Source: an uncultured Prevotellaceae bacterium (GTDB lineage Bacteria > Bacteroidota > Bacteroidia > Bacteroidales > Bacteroidaceae). From it: a stretch of DNA of 34,271 nt. Location: contig CADASP010000036.1 in assembly GCA_902790625.1 (NCBI GenBank), positions 1 to 34,271 on the forward strand, in the 5' to 3' direction. The translations under genes and the position numbers were made by a program. Position 1 is the first letter of the stretch. Every line of letters begins with the position of its first letter. Positions 14,811 to 22,375 of this stretch are shown here, piece by piece. The notes under the pieces were generated by a model. That model was not told the DNA's origin, did no database searches, and was given only the letters and a program-made list of their open reading frames with translations.

Positions 14811-15155
14811 CTACAAATCATCGGTCTGCATGGCCGACTCCTTCTGTGGGTCGCGCCAATACACCTTTCCGTCGACAAATTCCTGCGTAGCCAGCAATGT
14901 GGCCTTGGGCAGCTTCTCATAATAGCGCGAAATCTCTATCTGCTCGCGATTCTCGAACACCTCTTCAAGCGAATCGTTGTAACTGGCAAACTCGGCCAGC
15001 TTCTTCGACAAGTCTTCCTTTATCTGCACCGAAATCTGGTTGGCACGCTTGGCAATGATGGCCACCGACTTGTAGATGTTGCCAGTCTCGTCGCACAAAT
15101 CCATAATGTTGCGGGTCACGGTGTTCACCGGAGCTTTTGACTTTTTGTAATCCAT
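14811..15155 (-). CDS. rpoZ: DNA-directed RNA polymerase omega-like subunit (Rpb6 family)
   Basis: A 114-aa protein whose first 60 residues carry the omega/Rpb6 pattern: PVNTVTRNIMDLCDETGNIY, then KSVAIIAKRANQISVQIKED, in which the conserved A-x-R-A-x-Q region can be seen. Omega helps fold beta' and assemble RNA polymerase. Bacteroidota omega is divergent and has this longer, Glu-rich tail (ENREQIEISRYYEKLPK). It lies between bamD (50-bp gap) and the DUF4293 gene (26-bp gap), the usual Bacteroidota order. Confidence 0.82.
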   Translation of the reverse strand: MDYKKSKAPVNTVTRNIMDLCDETGNIYKSVAIIAKRANQISVQIKEDLSKKLAEFASYNDSLEEVFENREQIEISRYYEKLPKATLLATQEFVDGKVYWRDPQKESAMQTDDL

Positions 15156-15163
15156 CTTTTATA

Positions 15164-15200
15164 TTAACGATTTAATGATTTAACGATTCAGCGGTTCAGC
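15164..15200. repeat. Short direct repeats between bamD and rpoZ
   Basis: The 50-bp gap holds repeated TTAACGATT / TTAATGATT / TTAACGATT units followed by two CAGCG/TCAGCG steps. No promoter or terminator is evident. Confidence 0.4.
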
Positions 15201-15205
15201 GAACC

Positions 15206-16033
15206 TCAATCCCCCACCACCTTCTTGCATTTGGCAATGAACTTCTGGGCCATGGCCACGTTTTTCGATTCCGGGAATTCGTTGATGAAGCCATAGCACT
15301 CGTCTTCGGCATCGCGATAGCGCTCTATCCGCTTGTCGGCCGACGAATTCTCGGCCAATTCGTACTTGCTCTTCATGATAATCAACGAGAAGTCCTCGCG
15401 CCATTTTGAGTAGGGATAGCTCTTCAGCGCATTCTCGGCGGTGATGATGCTCGAGATGTAGTTGCTCTCGTTGTTCGAGTTGATATTACCGAAATATCCT
15501 CCCAGGTTGTAGTAGAGCTGAGCCGAGAGCAGCTCTTTCTGCACCAGCTTGTCTTGCAATTCAAAGAGCCGTTCCTGTGCCTTTGGCCTCAGCTCGCTCT
15601 CAGGGAAGAAGTCGAGAAACTGCTGATAAGCGTTGATGGCGCCGATGGTGGGTGTCTGGTCCAGTCGTGGCTCGGGTGCCCCTTCATAGAGCGACTGCCC
15701 CACATAGAACGACGCCTGCTCGGCATAGTCGCCCTTGGGATAGGTCTGATAGTATTTCTTGAAGGTGGCCGATGCCGACTCGTAGTCGGAACTCATATAT
15801 TCGCTCATGGCCAGCATGTAGAGGGCTTCCTCGGCATCGTCGTGTCCTTTCTTCTGCGTAATCAAATCGAGCAGGAGCGAGGCGGCGCGAGCATACTTGC
15901 CCTCGGCAAAGCTCTGCTTGGCATATTCATAGCGGTAGTCCATGTCGGTGGTCTTATACACCTTGTTGTACTCGCCTACACAACTGGTGAGCAACACGGC
16001 CAACAGCCCCACCACAATTATTCGTTTGTTCAT
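15206..16033 (-). CDS. bamD: Outer-membrane protein assembly factor BamD (lipoprotein)
   Basis: A TPR lipoprotein of the BAM complex that inserts beta-barrel proteins into the outer membrane. From the ATG at 16033 it has 275 aa. A lipoprotein signal with lipobox LLTSC (Cys18) is followed by tandem TPR helices: DYRYEYAKQSFAEGKYARAA, YYQTYPKGDYAEQASFYVGQ, FLDFFPESELRPKAQERLF. The family also shows the split ...NAYQQFLDFFP... and ...YPYSKWREDF... regions seen here. The longer frame from 16117 is rejected because it runs over the promoter at 16054-16084 and hides the signal peptide. It is the first gene of the ten-gene - strand run. Confidence 0.92.
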   Translation of the reverse strand: MNKRIIVVGLLAVLLTSCVGEYNKVYKTTDMDYRYEYAKQSFAEGKYARAASLLLDLITQKKGHDDAEEALYMLAMSEYMSSDYESASATFKKYYQTYPKGDYAEQASFYVGQSLYEGAPEPRLDQTPTIGAINAYQQFLDFFPESELRPKAQERLFELQDKLVQKELLSAQLYYNLGGYFGNINSNNESNYISSIITAENALKSYPYSKWREDFSLIIMKSKYELAENSSADKRIERYRDAEDECYGFINEFPESKNVAMAQKFIAKCKKVVGD

Positions 16034-16053
16034 GTTCTTCGGATTTCGGAGTG

Positions 16054-16084
16054 CAAAATTACTTATTTTTGCGCAAACGGCAAA
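16054..16084 (-). promoter_or_regulatory. Promoter of the bamD-uvrA operon
   Basis: On the - strand: TTTG (16084-16081), a 19-bp spacer, and TAATTTTG (16061-16054). This is a full match to the Bacteroidota consensus. Transcription would start near 16047, giving a leader of about 14 nt before the bamD ATG at 16033. Confidence 0.75.
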
Positions 16085-16177
16085 ACGTTTATCACTTTTT
16101 TTACAGCACGTTACCAAGTTTTCACAGTTTGAGCAGCACCGCGCCAGCTTCGGTCGCCTGCAAGCAAATGCAGAGAA

Positions 16178-16206
16178 CGGGCACTTTCACTAAGGGAAAA
16201 TGCCCG
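16178..16206. terminator. Possible hairpin terminator after the outer-membrane protein gene
   Basis: Inverted repeat CGGGCACTTTC (16178-16188) and GAAAATGCCCG (16196-16206), with one mismatch and a 7-nt loop, 47 bp beyond the stop codon of the - strand gene 16253-19333. No good T-run follows on that strand, so function is uncertain. Confidence 0.45.
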
Positions 16207-16252
16207 TGCCCGCATTGTTGGCATATAGCTATTCTGTCTGGCATCGTTGGGG

Positions 16253-19200
16253 TTAGAAGCGTCCGGGGCCACCGAAGCCACCGCCGCCGAAGCCACCACC
16301 GCCGCCGAAGCCGCCTCCACCACGGTTGCCACCACCACGGTTGCCACCGCCGCCGCCGAAGCCGCCACCAGGCATGCCCATACCCATGCCACCCATGCGC
16401 ATGCCACGGCGTGCCTCACGTGTGCCGAAGAGGTTCAGACGATAGCTGGCGCGGAACATGATGTAGCTGGTGATGGCGTTGTACTCATTGTCGGTACGTG
16501 CCATGGCGCTGATGGTGCGCGAGAAGTTCGACTGCTTGCCCAGGATGTCGAAGAACTGCAACATGAGCGTGAGGGGTTTGCCCTGCAGCAGACTGTGCGA
16601 AATCTGCGCATTCCATATCAGCTCGTTGGTGTTCATCGAGGCATCGGTGTAGCCACGGCGGCTGTTCATGCCCATGTCGGTGGCAATCTGTGTGCCCCAC
16701 GGCAAGTAGACGGTGGTGTTGAAGCCGTAGGCGAAGCTCCAGGTGTCGAGGTCAGACTTGGGCTGCAGCTTGTTGCGCGTGTAGTTGTAGTTCAGCGAGC
16801 CGTTGAGTTCCACCTCCAACCAGTCGTTGCGGAAGGTAAGTCCCAGGCGGCTGCCGATGTTGTTCGAGTTGGTGATGTTCTTCACGGCCTGCTTGTTCTG
16901 GTCGAGGAAGCTCACGCGGTGGCTGTAGTTGTCGTTGAGCGAGACGTTGTAGCTGAAGAGTCCGAGCGAGTCGATGGCCGAGTTCCACATGATGTTGGCG
17001 CCGGCGTTCCAGTTGCCGTTGATGTTCTCGGGGCGCGATGTGCGTCCACCCGTCTGCAGGTCGTAGGTCACCTTGTTGGCGATGCTGTTGGCCGTGGTCG
17101 AGAAGTTGGCGTTGGCATTGATCATCTGCTGGCGAGCCATGAAGTAGTCGTTGTAGCGCAGGTTGAAGCTCTGCGTGAACGAGGGCTTCAGGTCGGGGTT
17201 ACCCGTAGTCTTGTTCAGCGGGTCGGTATCGTCGTTGATGACGAGCAGCTGGTCAATCGACGGCTGGCTGGTGCTGCCTCGGTACTCGAAGCGCAGGTTG
17301 CCCTGCTGCGAGAAGCGCCAGCGGAAGTTGGCCGTGGGGCTCCAGTTCGTCACCGAGCGGTTCACGATGGTGTCTAAGCCCAGGTAGCGCTGCGTGTACT
17401 CCGATGTCTGCGGCACTACCTGCACGCCCACGTTGAAGTCGTAGGTGTTGCGGATGAAGCGCAGCATGATTTCGCCGGTGTGGATATAGTTCTTGTATGC
17501 CGAGTAGCGGCTCTGGTCCTTGCTGTAATAGGAGTCGCCATTCTGGGGGTTATATCCCCTGCCTACCAAGTTGAAGTAGTCGGCCCACTGACGGTAGACA
17601 GGATAAGCAACCGAGTTGTTGAAGTCGAATCCCATGGTGGGGTCAGAAAGGAGTGGGTCAGAGTAGTCGAAGGTGGCACGGTCGTTCTCGTTGTTGCGAT
17701 ACTGGAAGGTGTAGCTGAACTGCAGGAACGTGGCATAGGCGATAGGCTCGCTGTAGGTGGCGCGCACGCTATAGTCCCACGACTTGGTGGGTGTCAGGTT
17801 GTAGCGGTTCGTCTGGTAGTCTGAAAGGTCAGAAACGCCGTTGAACTTGGCGGTACCCTTGAACAGATGGGTCCAGTTGGTCGAGAGCTGTTGGTTCTCG
17901 TTGTTGCTGTAGTTACCCGTCAGCTGAAGGGTGATGTTTCGGCCCGTGCCGCTCAGCAGGCGGTTCACCATCAGCGTACCGCCCAGTCGCTTGTTCTCGC
18001 CATAGGAGAGGCTCTTGTTATTGCTGCCATTGACGACGTATTCACTCAGGTCGCCTCCGTTCTTCACTATCTCCTGCATCACGGCAGCGCTCAGCTGGTA
18101 GTTGATGTGGTTGTAGGGGTCGTCGTTGAATGTGGCCGAGGTGTTCCAGCTGGTCCCGTCGTTGGTGGAGTAGCTCCACTGTGGGCGGAAGCTGATGTTC
18201 CACAACGTGTCGGGAGTCCACTCTATGCGTCCGTTGGCGCTCCAGCTGTCCGAGCGCGAGAAGCTCTGGTTCACCGAATTCTGGAACGACGAGGTGGCTT
18301 GTGCTCCTGCCGTTGCGGCACCCACGAAGTTCTCGCTCGAGCGGCGCGACCAGGTGTCGCCGTCGCGGTGGTTCCAGTTCACGCTGGCCTGGGCTATCAC
18401 CTTGTCGGTCTTTTCATAGTTCACGTTCACCATGCCGGTCTTCGTGGCGTTCAGTCCGCCGCCACCCATGCCGCCGCCACCGCCGAAGCGCCGGCCGCCG
18501 CCGCCCATGCCCTGGTTGGCGTTGGCAGCATTGCCCATGCCCATCACGCGGTAGTCGCCACGCATATACATGCCGAAGAGGCGGCTGGTGTAGCGGTCCT
18601 TGGTGCCCACGCCCAGGTCGATGTTGGCCACGGTGCCACGGTTCATGCCCTGGCGCAGTCCGAAGTCGAGCACCGTCTGCTCGTTGCCATCGTCGATGCC
18701 GGTGATGCGGGCCAGGTCGCTCTTCTCGTCGTAGGCGCGGATGCGCTCCACAATGTTGGCGGGCAGGTTCTTCAGCGCCGTCTGGGCGTCGCCAAACTCC
18801 TTGTTGTCCACCTTGATCTTGCTCACCTGCTTACCGTTGATCTTGATGTTGCCGCTCTCGTCGATCTCCGCACCGGGCAGGCGCTTCACCAGCTCCTCCA
18901 CCACCGAGCCTTCGGGGGTCTTAAAAGCGTCGGCGTTGTAAATCAGCGTGTCGCCCTTCGTCTGCACGCGGGCGATGTTCTTCACCACCTCGATGCCCTT
19001 CAGCATCTTCGAGTCGGTCTCGATGGTGAGCGTGCCCAGTCGCTGGGGCTGACCGCTGACGGTGATGTTTCTGTACAGAGGCTTGTAGCCTACGTAGGTG
19101 ACGCGCAGCACAAACTGCCCATCGCGGGGTGCGTTGACCGAGAACTGTCCGCTCAGATTGGTCACGCCATTGCCCACGAGCGTGCTGTCCTGCCTGTTGA

Positions 19201-19333
19201 GCAGGGCAACGGTGGCCTGGATGACGGGCTCCTGCAAATCTTTGTCTACGACGGTTCCACTGATGGTTCGCTGCGCCTGAATGGAGAGGGCCGTCTGCAG
19301 CATTACGGCCATCACGAGTAAAAATCGTTTCAT
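16253..19333 (-). CDS. TonB-dependent-receptor-like outer-membrane beta-barrel protein (OMP_b-brl_3 type)
   Basis: A 1026-aa protein. Residues 1-20 are a signal peptide ending IQAQ. Residues 22-110 are a carboxypeptidase-regulatory-like domain (TISGTVVDKDLQEPVIQATV, VTYVGYKPLYRNI). A plug-like domain (about 115-225) includes VVEELVKRLPGAEIDESGNI and KVDNKEFGDAQTALKNLP. A long beta-barrel with alternating aromatic strands fills the rest. The barrel type is the DUF-like outer membrane beta-barrel family of Bacteroidota, not a classical SusC with TonB box; no SusD follows. Two glycine-rich stretches are unusual: about 275-295 (GMGGGGRRFGGGGG) and the last 45 residues, almost pure Gly with Arg, Asn and Phe. 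The cargo is unknown. It is 219 bp upstream of bamD and separated from that operon by a hairpin and the bamD promoter. Confidence 0.85.
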   Translation of the reverse strand: MKRFLLVMAVMLQTALSIQAQRTISGTVVDKDLQEPVIQATVALLNRQDSTLVGNGVTNLSGQFSVNAPRDGQFVLRVTYVGYKPLYRNITVSGQPQRLGTLTIETDSKMLKGIEVVKNIARVQTKGDTLIYNADAFKTPEGSVVEELVKRLPGAEIDESGNIKINGKQVSKIKVDNKEFGDAQTALKNLPANIVERIRAYDEKSDLARITGIDDGNEQTVLDFGLRQGMNRGTVANIDLGVGTKDRYTSRLFGMYMRGDYRVMGMGNAANANQGMGGGGRRFGGGGGMGGGGLNATKTGMVNVNYEKTDKVIAQASVNWNHRDGDTWSRRSSENFVGAATAGAQATSSFQNSVNQSFSRSDSWSANGRIEWTPDTLWNISFRPQWSYSTNDGTSWNTSATFNDDPYNHINYQLSAAVMQEIVKNGGDLSEYVVNGSNNKSLSYGENKRLGGTLMVNRLLSGTGRNITLQLTGNYSNNENQQLSTNWTHLFKGTAKFNGVSDLSDYQTNRYNLTPTKSWDYSVRATYSEPIAYATFLQFSYTFQYRNNENDRATFDYSDPLLSDPTMGFDFNNSVAYPVYRQWADYFNLVGRGYNPQNGDSYYSKDQSRYSAYKNYIHTGEIMLRFIRNTYDFNVGVQVVPQTSEYTQRYLGLDTIVNRSVTNWSPTANFRWRFSQQGNLRFEYRGSTSQPSIDQLLVINDDTDPLNKTTGNPDLKPSFTQSFNLRYNDYFMARQQMINANANFSTTANSIANKVTYDLQTGGRTSRPENINGNWNAGANIMWNSAIDSLGLFSYNVSLNDNYSHRVSFLDQNKQAVKNITNSNNIGSRLGLTFRNDWLEVELNGSLNYNYTRNKLQPKSDLDTWSFAYGFNTTVYLPWGTQIATDMGMNSRRGYTDASMNTNELIWNAQISHSLLQGKPLTLMLQFFDILGKQSNFSRTISAMARTDNEYNAITSYIMFRASYRLNLFGTREARRGMRMGGMGMGMPGGGFGGGGGNRGGGNRGGGGFGGGGGFGGGGFGGPGRF

Positions 19334-19555
19334 ACTTACTAATATTGTTTTTTCTACACTCTATGACGAAACATGATTAAGAAGGTTTAAGCCTCCTTAA
19401 AATAATTTCATTCAAGTTTTCGGGAGAAGGGGAGTGAAGAGGCCAATAGTTTCACCGCTTGATGGTAGCCGAATGGTGAGGCACTATCGCACGCAATAAT
19501 ATAATATATGAGTCTACTCCGAAAACCAATATTGTCGCGAAAGTCGGCGCAGCAG

Positions 19556-19594
19556 CTCCCCTCCCCTCAAGGGGAGGGGCCAGGGGTGGGGTCT
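19556..19594 (+). repeat. GC-rich repeat, copy B
   Basis: Core CTCCCCTCCCCTCAAGGGGA with the complementary arm GAGGGG, followed by CCAGGGGTGGGGTCT. Same layout as copy A at 1429-1469. Confidence 0.7.
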
Positions 19595-19621
19595 GTATAT
19601 CATTCACTCGCAGGATGTTAG

Positions 19622-19664
19622 AGACCCCACCCCACCCCTACCCCTCCCCTTGAGGGGAGGGGAA
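19622..19664 (-). repeat. GC-rich repeat, copy C (inverted)
   Basis: Reverse-complement version of copy B, with the tail extended by one extra GGGGT step (GGGGTGGGGTGGGGTCT read on the - strand). Confidence 0.7.
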
Positions 19665-19799
19665 CGGCTGCGCATTGTTTTTGGGTTGTTTTTTAGTGGA
19701 GAAGGGTTTTCGGAGTGTACTCATATATGGAGTGCTCAAACAAAATGATTATCCGCAAGCGAACCACCAAAGGATGCCAAGGCACCCAGGGGGCATTTT

Positions 19800-19866
19800 G
19801 TACGGTTGAAAAGACGGTAGCGTTTTTTGAAGATTCCAGACGCTGAAAGCGTCTTTTCAACCGTAC
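19800..19866 (-). repeat. Palindromic dispersed element, copy 2 (inverted)
   Basis: Bounded by GTACGGTTGAAAAGACG (19800-19816) and its exact complement (19850-19866), a perfect 17-bp terminal inverted repeat. Read on the - strand it matches the copy at 6087-6156 almost throughout, including the inner GACGCtttcaGCGTC hairpin and CTGGAATCTT. Confidence 0.82.
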
Positions 19867-19957
19867 CTCGAAAAGGTTTTTATCTGTATTTTTTGTTTTG
19901 ATCTGTTTTTCTAACAAGAATTATTTACGCCGCCAGATTTGCCGCCTGAACAGCACC

Positions 19958-20027
19958 GTAGGGACGGACCTTGTGTCCGTCCGCGTGGGCAAATTGCTTG
20001 CGGACGGACTTGGGGGTCCGTCCCTAC
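19958..20027. repeat. GTAGGGACGGACC palindromic element
   Basis: Outer arms GTAGGGACGGACC (19958-19970) and GGTCCGTCCCTAC (20015-20027) are perfectly complementary. Inner arms GTCCGTCCGC and GCGGACGGAC add a second stem around the loop GTGGGCAAATTGCTT. This is REP-like, with no coding potential. Confidence 0.75.
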
Positions 20028-20326
20028 CGAATGTACGCATGAATCCGACTGGAGCGCGGGGGCACCCGTGGCGAACTAAGTTGTTACGAAATAGAACACT
20101 CGACAGCTAAGCATCGGAAAGATTGTCAAAATCTTTCAAAACAAAATTTGTTCACGATTTCGAGGCAATCTAGCGCGAAAAACGCCCATTTAGGAGCATT
20201 GTTCAACCCTCGGCGGATTAAAAACTGAGGGGAAATAGCCAAATTTTTGCACACACACCATGGTTTTGTGCACGTTTTTAGCCCCTATTTGGTGCCCTTT
20301 CGCGGTTTTGTAAGCACGCCAAAAAA

Positions 20327-20368
20327 TAAAAAGTCAACGCCAAATTTTTTTTCGGCGTTGACTTTTTA
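20327..20368. terminator. Strong free-standing hairpin with T-runs on both strands
   Basis: Perfect 15-bp stem, TAAAAAGTCAACGCC (20327-20341) against GGCGTTGACTTTTTA (20354-20368), with a 12-nt loop of A and T. It is shaped like a bidirectional intrinsic terminator, yet it lies about 360 bp from the nearest gene end. It may end an unannotated RNA or be a repeat element. Confidence 0.6.
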
Positions 20369-20540
20369 AAGCCAGCGATGCCTATTTTTCGCCAAATCCA
20401 TCCAAACCGGTTGAATGACAAGCATTTAGCAAAACCTCTCAAAATTTGAAAATTTTCGACCAAAAGTTTTCTCGCGCAGAATTTTTGAATTCTGGAGGGG
20501 TTAAATGGCCATTTTGTCAATATCTTTCACGTTTCCCCGT

Positions 20541-20643
20541 CCTTGCAGGTCACTTCCGATATTGAACATAGGGTTGCCCTGTTTGAAGTGCCTTTGCACT
20601 ACATTTGCCAGCGAATCTCCACCGCTCCCCCCGCCCTGCAAGG
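20541..20643. repeat. Long-range inverted repeat of unknown role
   Basis: CCTTGCAGG (20541-20549) pairs with CCTGCAAGG (20635-20643). Inside, CACTTC (20551-20556) can pair with GAAGTG (20585-20590). It could be a structured RNA or a decayed element. A 64-residue frame on the - strand runs through it but starts inside the terminator at 20667-20702. Confidence 0.35.
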
Positions 20644-20666
20644 CAATTGCGAGGAGGGAGCAGTAA

Positions 20667-20702
20667 AGCCCCCATGAGCCATCTTGTTGTCTCATGGGGG
20701 CT
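20667..20702 (-). terminator. Terminator of tagaturonate reductase gene
   Basis: Perfect 12-bp stem AGCCCCCATGAG / CTCATGGGGGCT with a 12-nt loop. It begins 24 bp after the stop codon (20726) and is followed by TTTA on the - strand. Confidence 0.75.
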
Positions 20703-20725
20703 GAATCAAAGGCGGGTGGCAGTCG

Positions 20726-22171
20726 TCAGAGAATCGTCTGCACGGCCTCGAGCATTCCACGATCCTGTATCAGGTCGAGATACTGCTTGGTGAGGGCGTT
20801 GAGCCCGGGAATCTTGTTCAAATCTTCCTGCCAGATGAACTCTGCGCCCAGAACGCCGTCGGCCACCTTCTGCGTGTCGCCCGTGGCCCATAGCTGCTGC
20901 AGCAGCTCCACAATCTTCGGGTCGTCGTTGGGGGTGATGTCGGCACCGTCCTGCGCGCGTTTGCCACCCTTATAATAAGTGATGATGGCAGCGAGTCCGA
21001 AGACGAGGCCTCGCGGCAGCTCGCCCTTGCGCTCCAGATAGGTCTTCACGCCGGGCAGGTCGCGAGCCTGGAACTTGGGGAAGCTGTTGAGCATGATGCT
21101 CGTCACGGCGTGGTCGACGAAGGGGTTGTCGAAGCGCTCCAGCACGTCGCCGGCAAACTTCTCCAGCTCCTCCATCGGCAGGTCGAGGGTCTGCATCAGC
21201 TCGTCGAACTGCACCTTGTGGATGTATTTGCCAATGACCTCGTGCTGGCAAGCGTCGCGCACGATGTTCACGCCGCTGAGGTAGGCCACGGGGCTGAGCA
21301 CGGTGTGGGGGCCATTGAGCAGCGTCACCTTGCGCTTGTGATAAGGCTCCTCGCTGGGCACGAAGAGCACGTGCAGGCCAGCCTTGTCGGCAGGGAACTC
21401 CTGTGCCACCTCGCGCGGGGCCTCGATGACCCACAGGTGGAAGTTCTCGGCTTGCACCACCAGGTTGTCGCGGTAGCCAATCTTCTCCTGAATCTGGGCA
21501 ATCTCCTTGCGGGGGAAGCCGGGCACGATGCGGTCGACCAGCGTGGCGTAGACGCCGCAGCTGTTCTCAAACCACTGGCGGAAGCCCTCGGGCAGCTCCC
21601 ACAGGTCGATGTACTTGCGGATACAGTCCTTCAGCACATGGCCGTTGAGGAAGATGAGCTCGCAGGGGAAGATGATGAGACCCTTCGTGGGGTCGCCATT
21701 GAAGGTCTGGTAGCGGCGGTAGAGCAGCTGCACCAGCTTGCCGGGATAGCTGCTGGCTGGCTTGTCGTCGAGCTTGCATGCGGGGTCGAAGGCGATGCCG
21801 GCCTCGGTGGTGTTCGAGATGACGAAGCGAATCTCGGGCTGGTCGGCCAGCGCCATGAAAGCATCGTTCTGCGAGTAGGGGTTCAGGCAGCGGCTGATGA
21901 CGTCGATGCGCTCCAGCGTGTTCACGGGCTTGCCGTTCTCGCGACCCTGCAGGTTCACGTGGTAGAGGCAGTCCTGGCCGTTGAGCCAGTCGACCATGCC
22001 TTGGGCCAGTGGCTGAACAACGACGACTGAGCCGTTGAAGTTCGTCTTCTGGTCCATGTTCCAGATAATCCAATCCACGAAAGCGCGGAGGAAATTGCCC
22101 TCACCAAACTGGATGACCTTCTCGGGCATCACGCTTTTGGGGGCGAAGTGCTTGTTTAGTGGTTTTAACAT
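20726..22171 (-). CDS. uxaB: Tagaturonate reductase (altronate oxidoreductase, mannitol dehydrogenase family)
   Basis: An NAD-dependent cytosolic enzyme that interconverts tagaturonate and altronate in galacturonate (pectin) breakdown. It is 481 aa. The N-terminal Rossmann entry VIQFGEGNFLRAFVDWIIWNM replaces a classical GxGxxG. The mid motif FVISNTTEAGI, the LIIFPCELIFLNG region and the C-terminal catalytic domain KVTLLNGPHTVLSPVAYLSG (K-x5-H pattern of long-chain mannitol dehydrogenases) fit UxaB better than mannonate oxidoreductase. I chose the ATG at 22171 (MLKPLNKHF), because the longer frame from 22258 crosses the promoter. Other uxa or pectin genes are not in the window, so substrate assignment rests on sequence alone. 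Confidence 0.85.
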   Translation of the reverse strand: MLKPLNKHFAPKSVMPEKVIQFGEGNFLRAFVDWIIWNMDQKTNFNGSVVVVQPLAQGMVDWLNGQDCLYHVNLQGRENGKPVNTLERIDVISRCLNPYSQNDAFMALADQPEIRFVISNTTEAGIAFDPACKLDDKPASSYPGKLVQLLYRRYQTFNGDPTKGLIIFPCELIFLNGHVLKDCIRKYIDLWELPEGFRQWFENSCGVYATLVDRIVPGFPRKEIAQIQEKIGYRDNLVVQAENFHLWVIEAPREVAQEFPADKAGLHVLFVPSEEPYHKRKVTLLNGPHTVLSPVAYLSGVNIVRDACQHEVIGKYIHKVQFDELMQTLDLPMEELEKFAGDVLERFDNPFVDHAVTSIMLNSFPKFQARDLPGVKTYLERKGELPRGLVFGLAAIITYYKGGKRAQDGADITPNDDPKIVELLQQLWATGDTQKVADGVLGAEFIWQEDLNKIPGLNALTKQYLDLIQDRGMLEAVQTIL

Positions 22172-22214
22172 TGCTATTCGGTTTATTAGTCGGTATGTTT
22201 TTAAAAAGTAGTTG

Positions 22215-22222
22215 CAAAGGTA
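22215..22222 (-). promoter_or_regulatory. -7 element of the uxaB promoter
   Basis: TACCTTTG on the - strand, 44 bp before the ATG; predicted transcription start near 22208. A convincing -33 TTTG is not seen. Confidence 0.55.
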
Positions 22223-22329
22223 CGAAGAAATGGCGGAATAGAGGTCATTCACCACCACTTTTTCCGTTAAATAACATTAATTTTTTACCCGGTGTTCAAA
22301 ATAGACAAGTGCTTGTGGGGCTTTTTTCC

Positions 22330-22337
22330 TATATTTG
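22330..22337 (+). promoter_or_regulatory. -7 element of the BspA/LRR gene promoter
   Basis: TATATTTG at 22330-22337, followed by GCAG; the start codon is 38 bp downstream. A GTGCTTGTGG stretch lies at about the -33 position but matches poorly. The 204-bp gap to uxaB carries both divergent promoters. Confidence 0.6.
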
Positions 22338-22375
22338 CAGCCGAAGACGAATAATAACATAAAACAATATCGAAC

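Larger units (their letters stand above)
19505..19727. repeat. 223-bp composite inverted repeat carrying two facing GC-rich copies
   Basis: The ends, 19505-19527 and 19705-19727, are 23-bp inverted repeats matching at 21 positions (core ACTCCGAAAACC). Inside, GC-rich copy B (19556-19594) faces copy C (19622-19664), each preceded by GCGCAG on its outer side and ending GTGGGGTCT toward the middle. A 27-bp unique spacer separates them. The whole block could fold into one long cruciform. Confidence 0.75.
19334..20725. other. 1.4-kb gene-free, repeat-rich region
   Basis: No credible gene is found between the outer-membrane protein gene and tagaturonate reductase. Short frames in it run through palindromes or terminators. 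It holds, in order, a composite inverted repeat (19505-19727), a dispersed palindrome (19800-19866), a GTAGGGACGGACC palindrome (19958-20027), a weak long inverted repeat (about 20172-20310), a strong hairpin (20327-20368), a long-range inverted repeat (20541-20643) and a terminator (20667-20702). The stretch 20030-20170 shows nothing recognisable. Confidence 0.8.

Noticed and set aside
16247..17377. 376-residue + strand frame over the 3' end of the same gene
   Set aside because: Its ATEATAAEATTAAEA start is the antisense of the glycine-rich tail codons; no promoter or family match.
17867..19321. 484-residue open frame on the + strand opposite the outer-membrane protein gene
   Set aside because: It is the complement of a GC-rich coding strand. 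It is full of Val, His and Ala runs without domain pattern, and the - strand gene has a signal peptide and clear domains.
20278..20520. 80-residue - strand frame
   Set aside because: It runs through the perfect hairpin at 20327-20368, and its composition (Phe, Lys, Arg) follows the AT content; no promoter or neighbour support.
20501..20695. Small 64-residue - strand frame ending NVKDIDKMAI
   Set aside because: It starts inside the uxaB terminator and crosses an inverted repeat; no start signal. Kept only as part of the repeat description.
21110..22030. 306-residue + strand frame opposite tagaturonate reductase
   Set aside because: Shadow frame rich in Val, Leu and Ala; the - strand protein matches its family over the full length.
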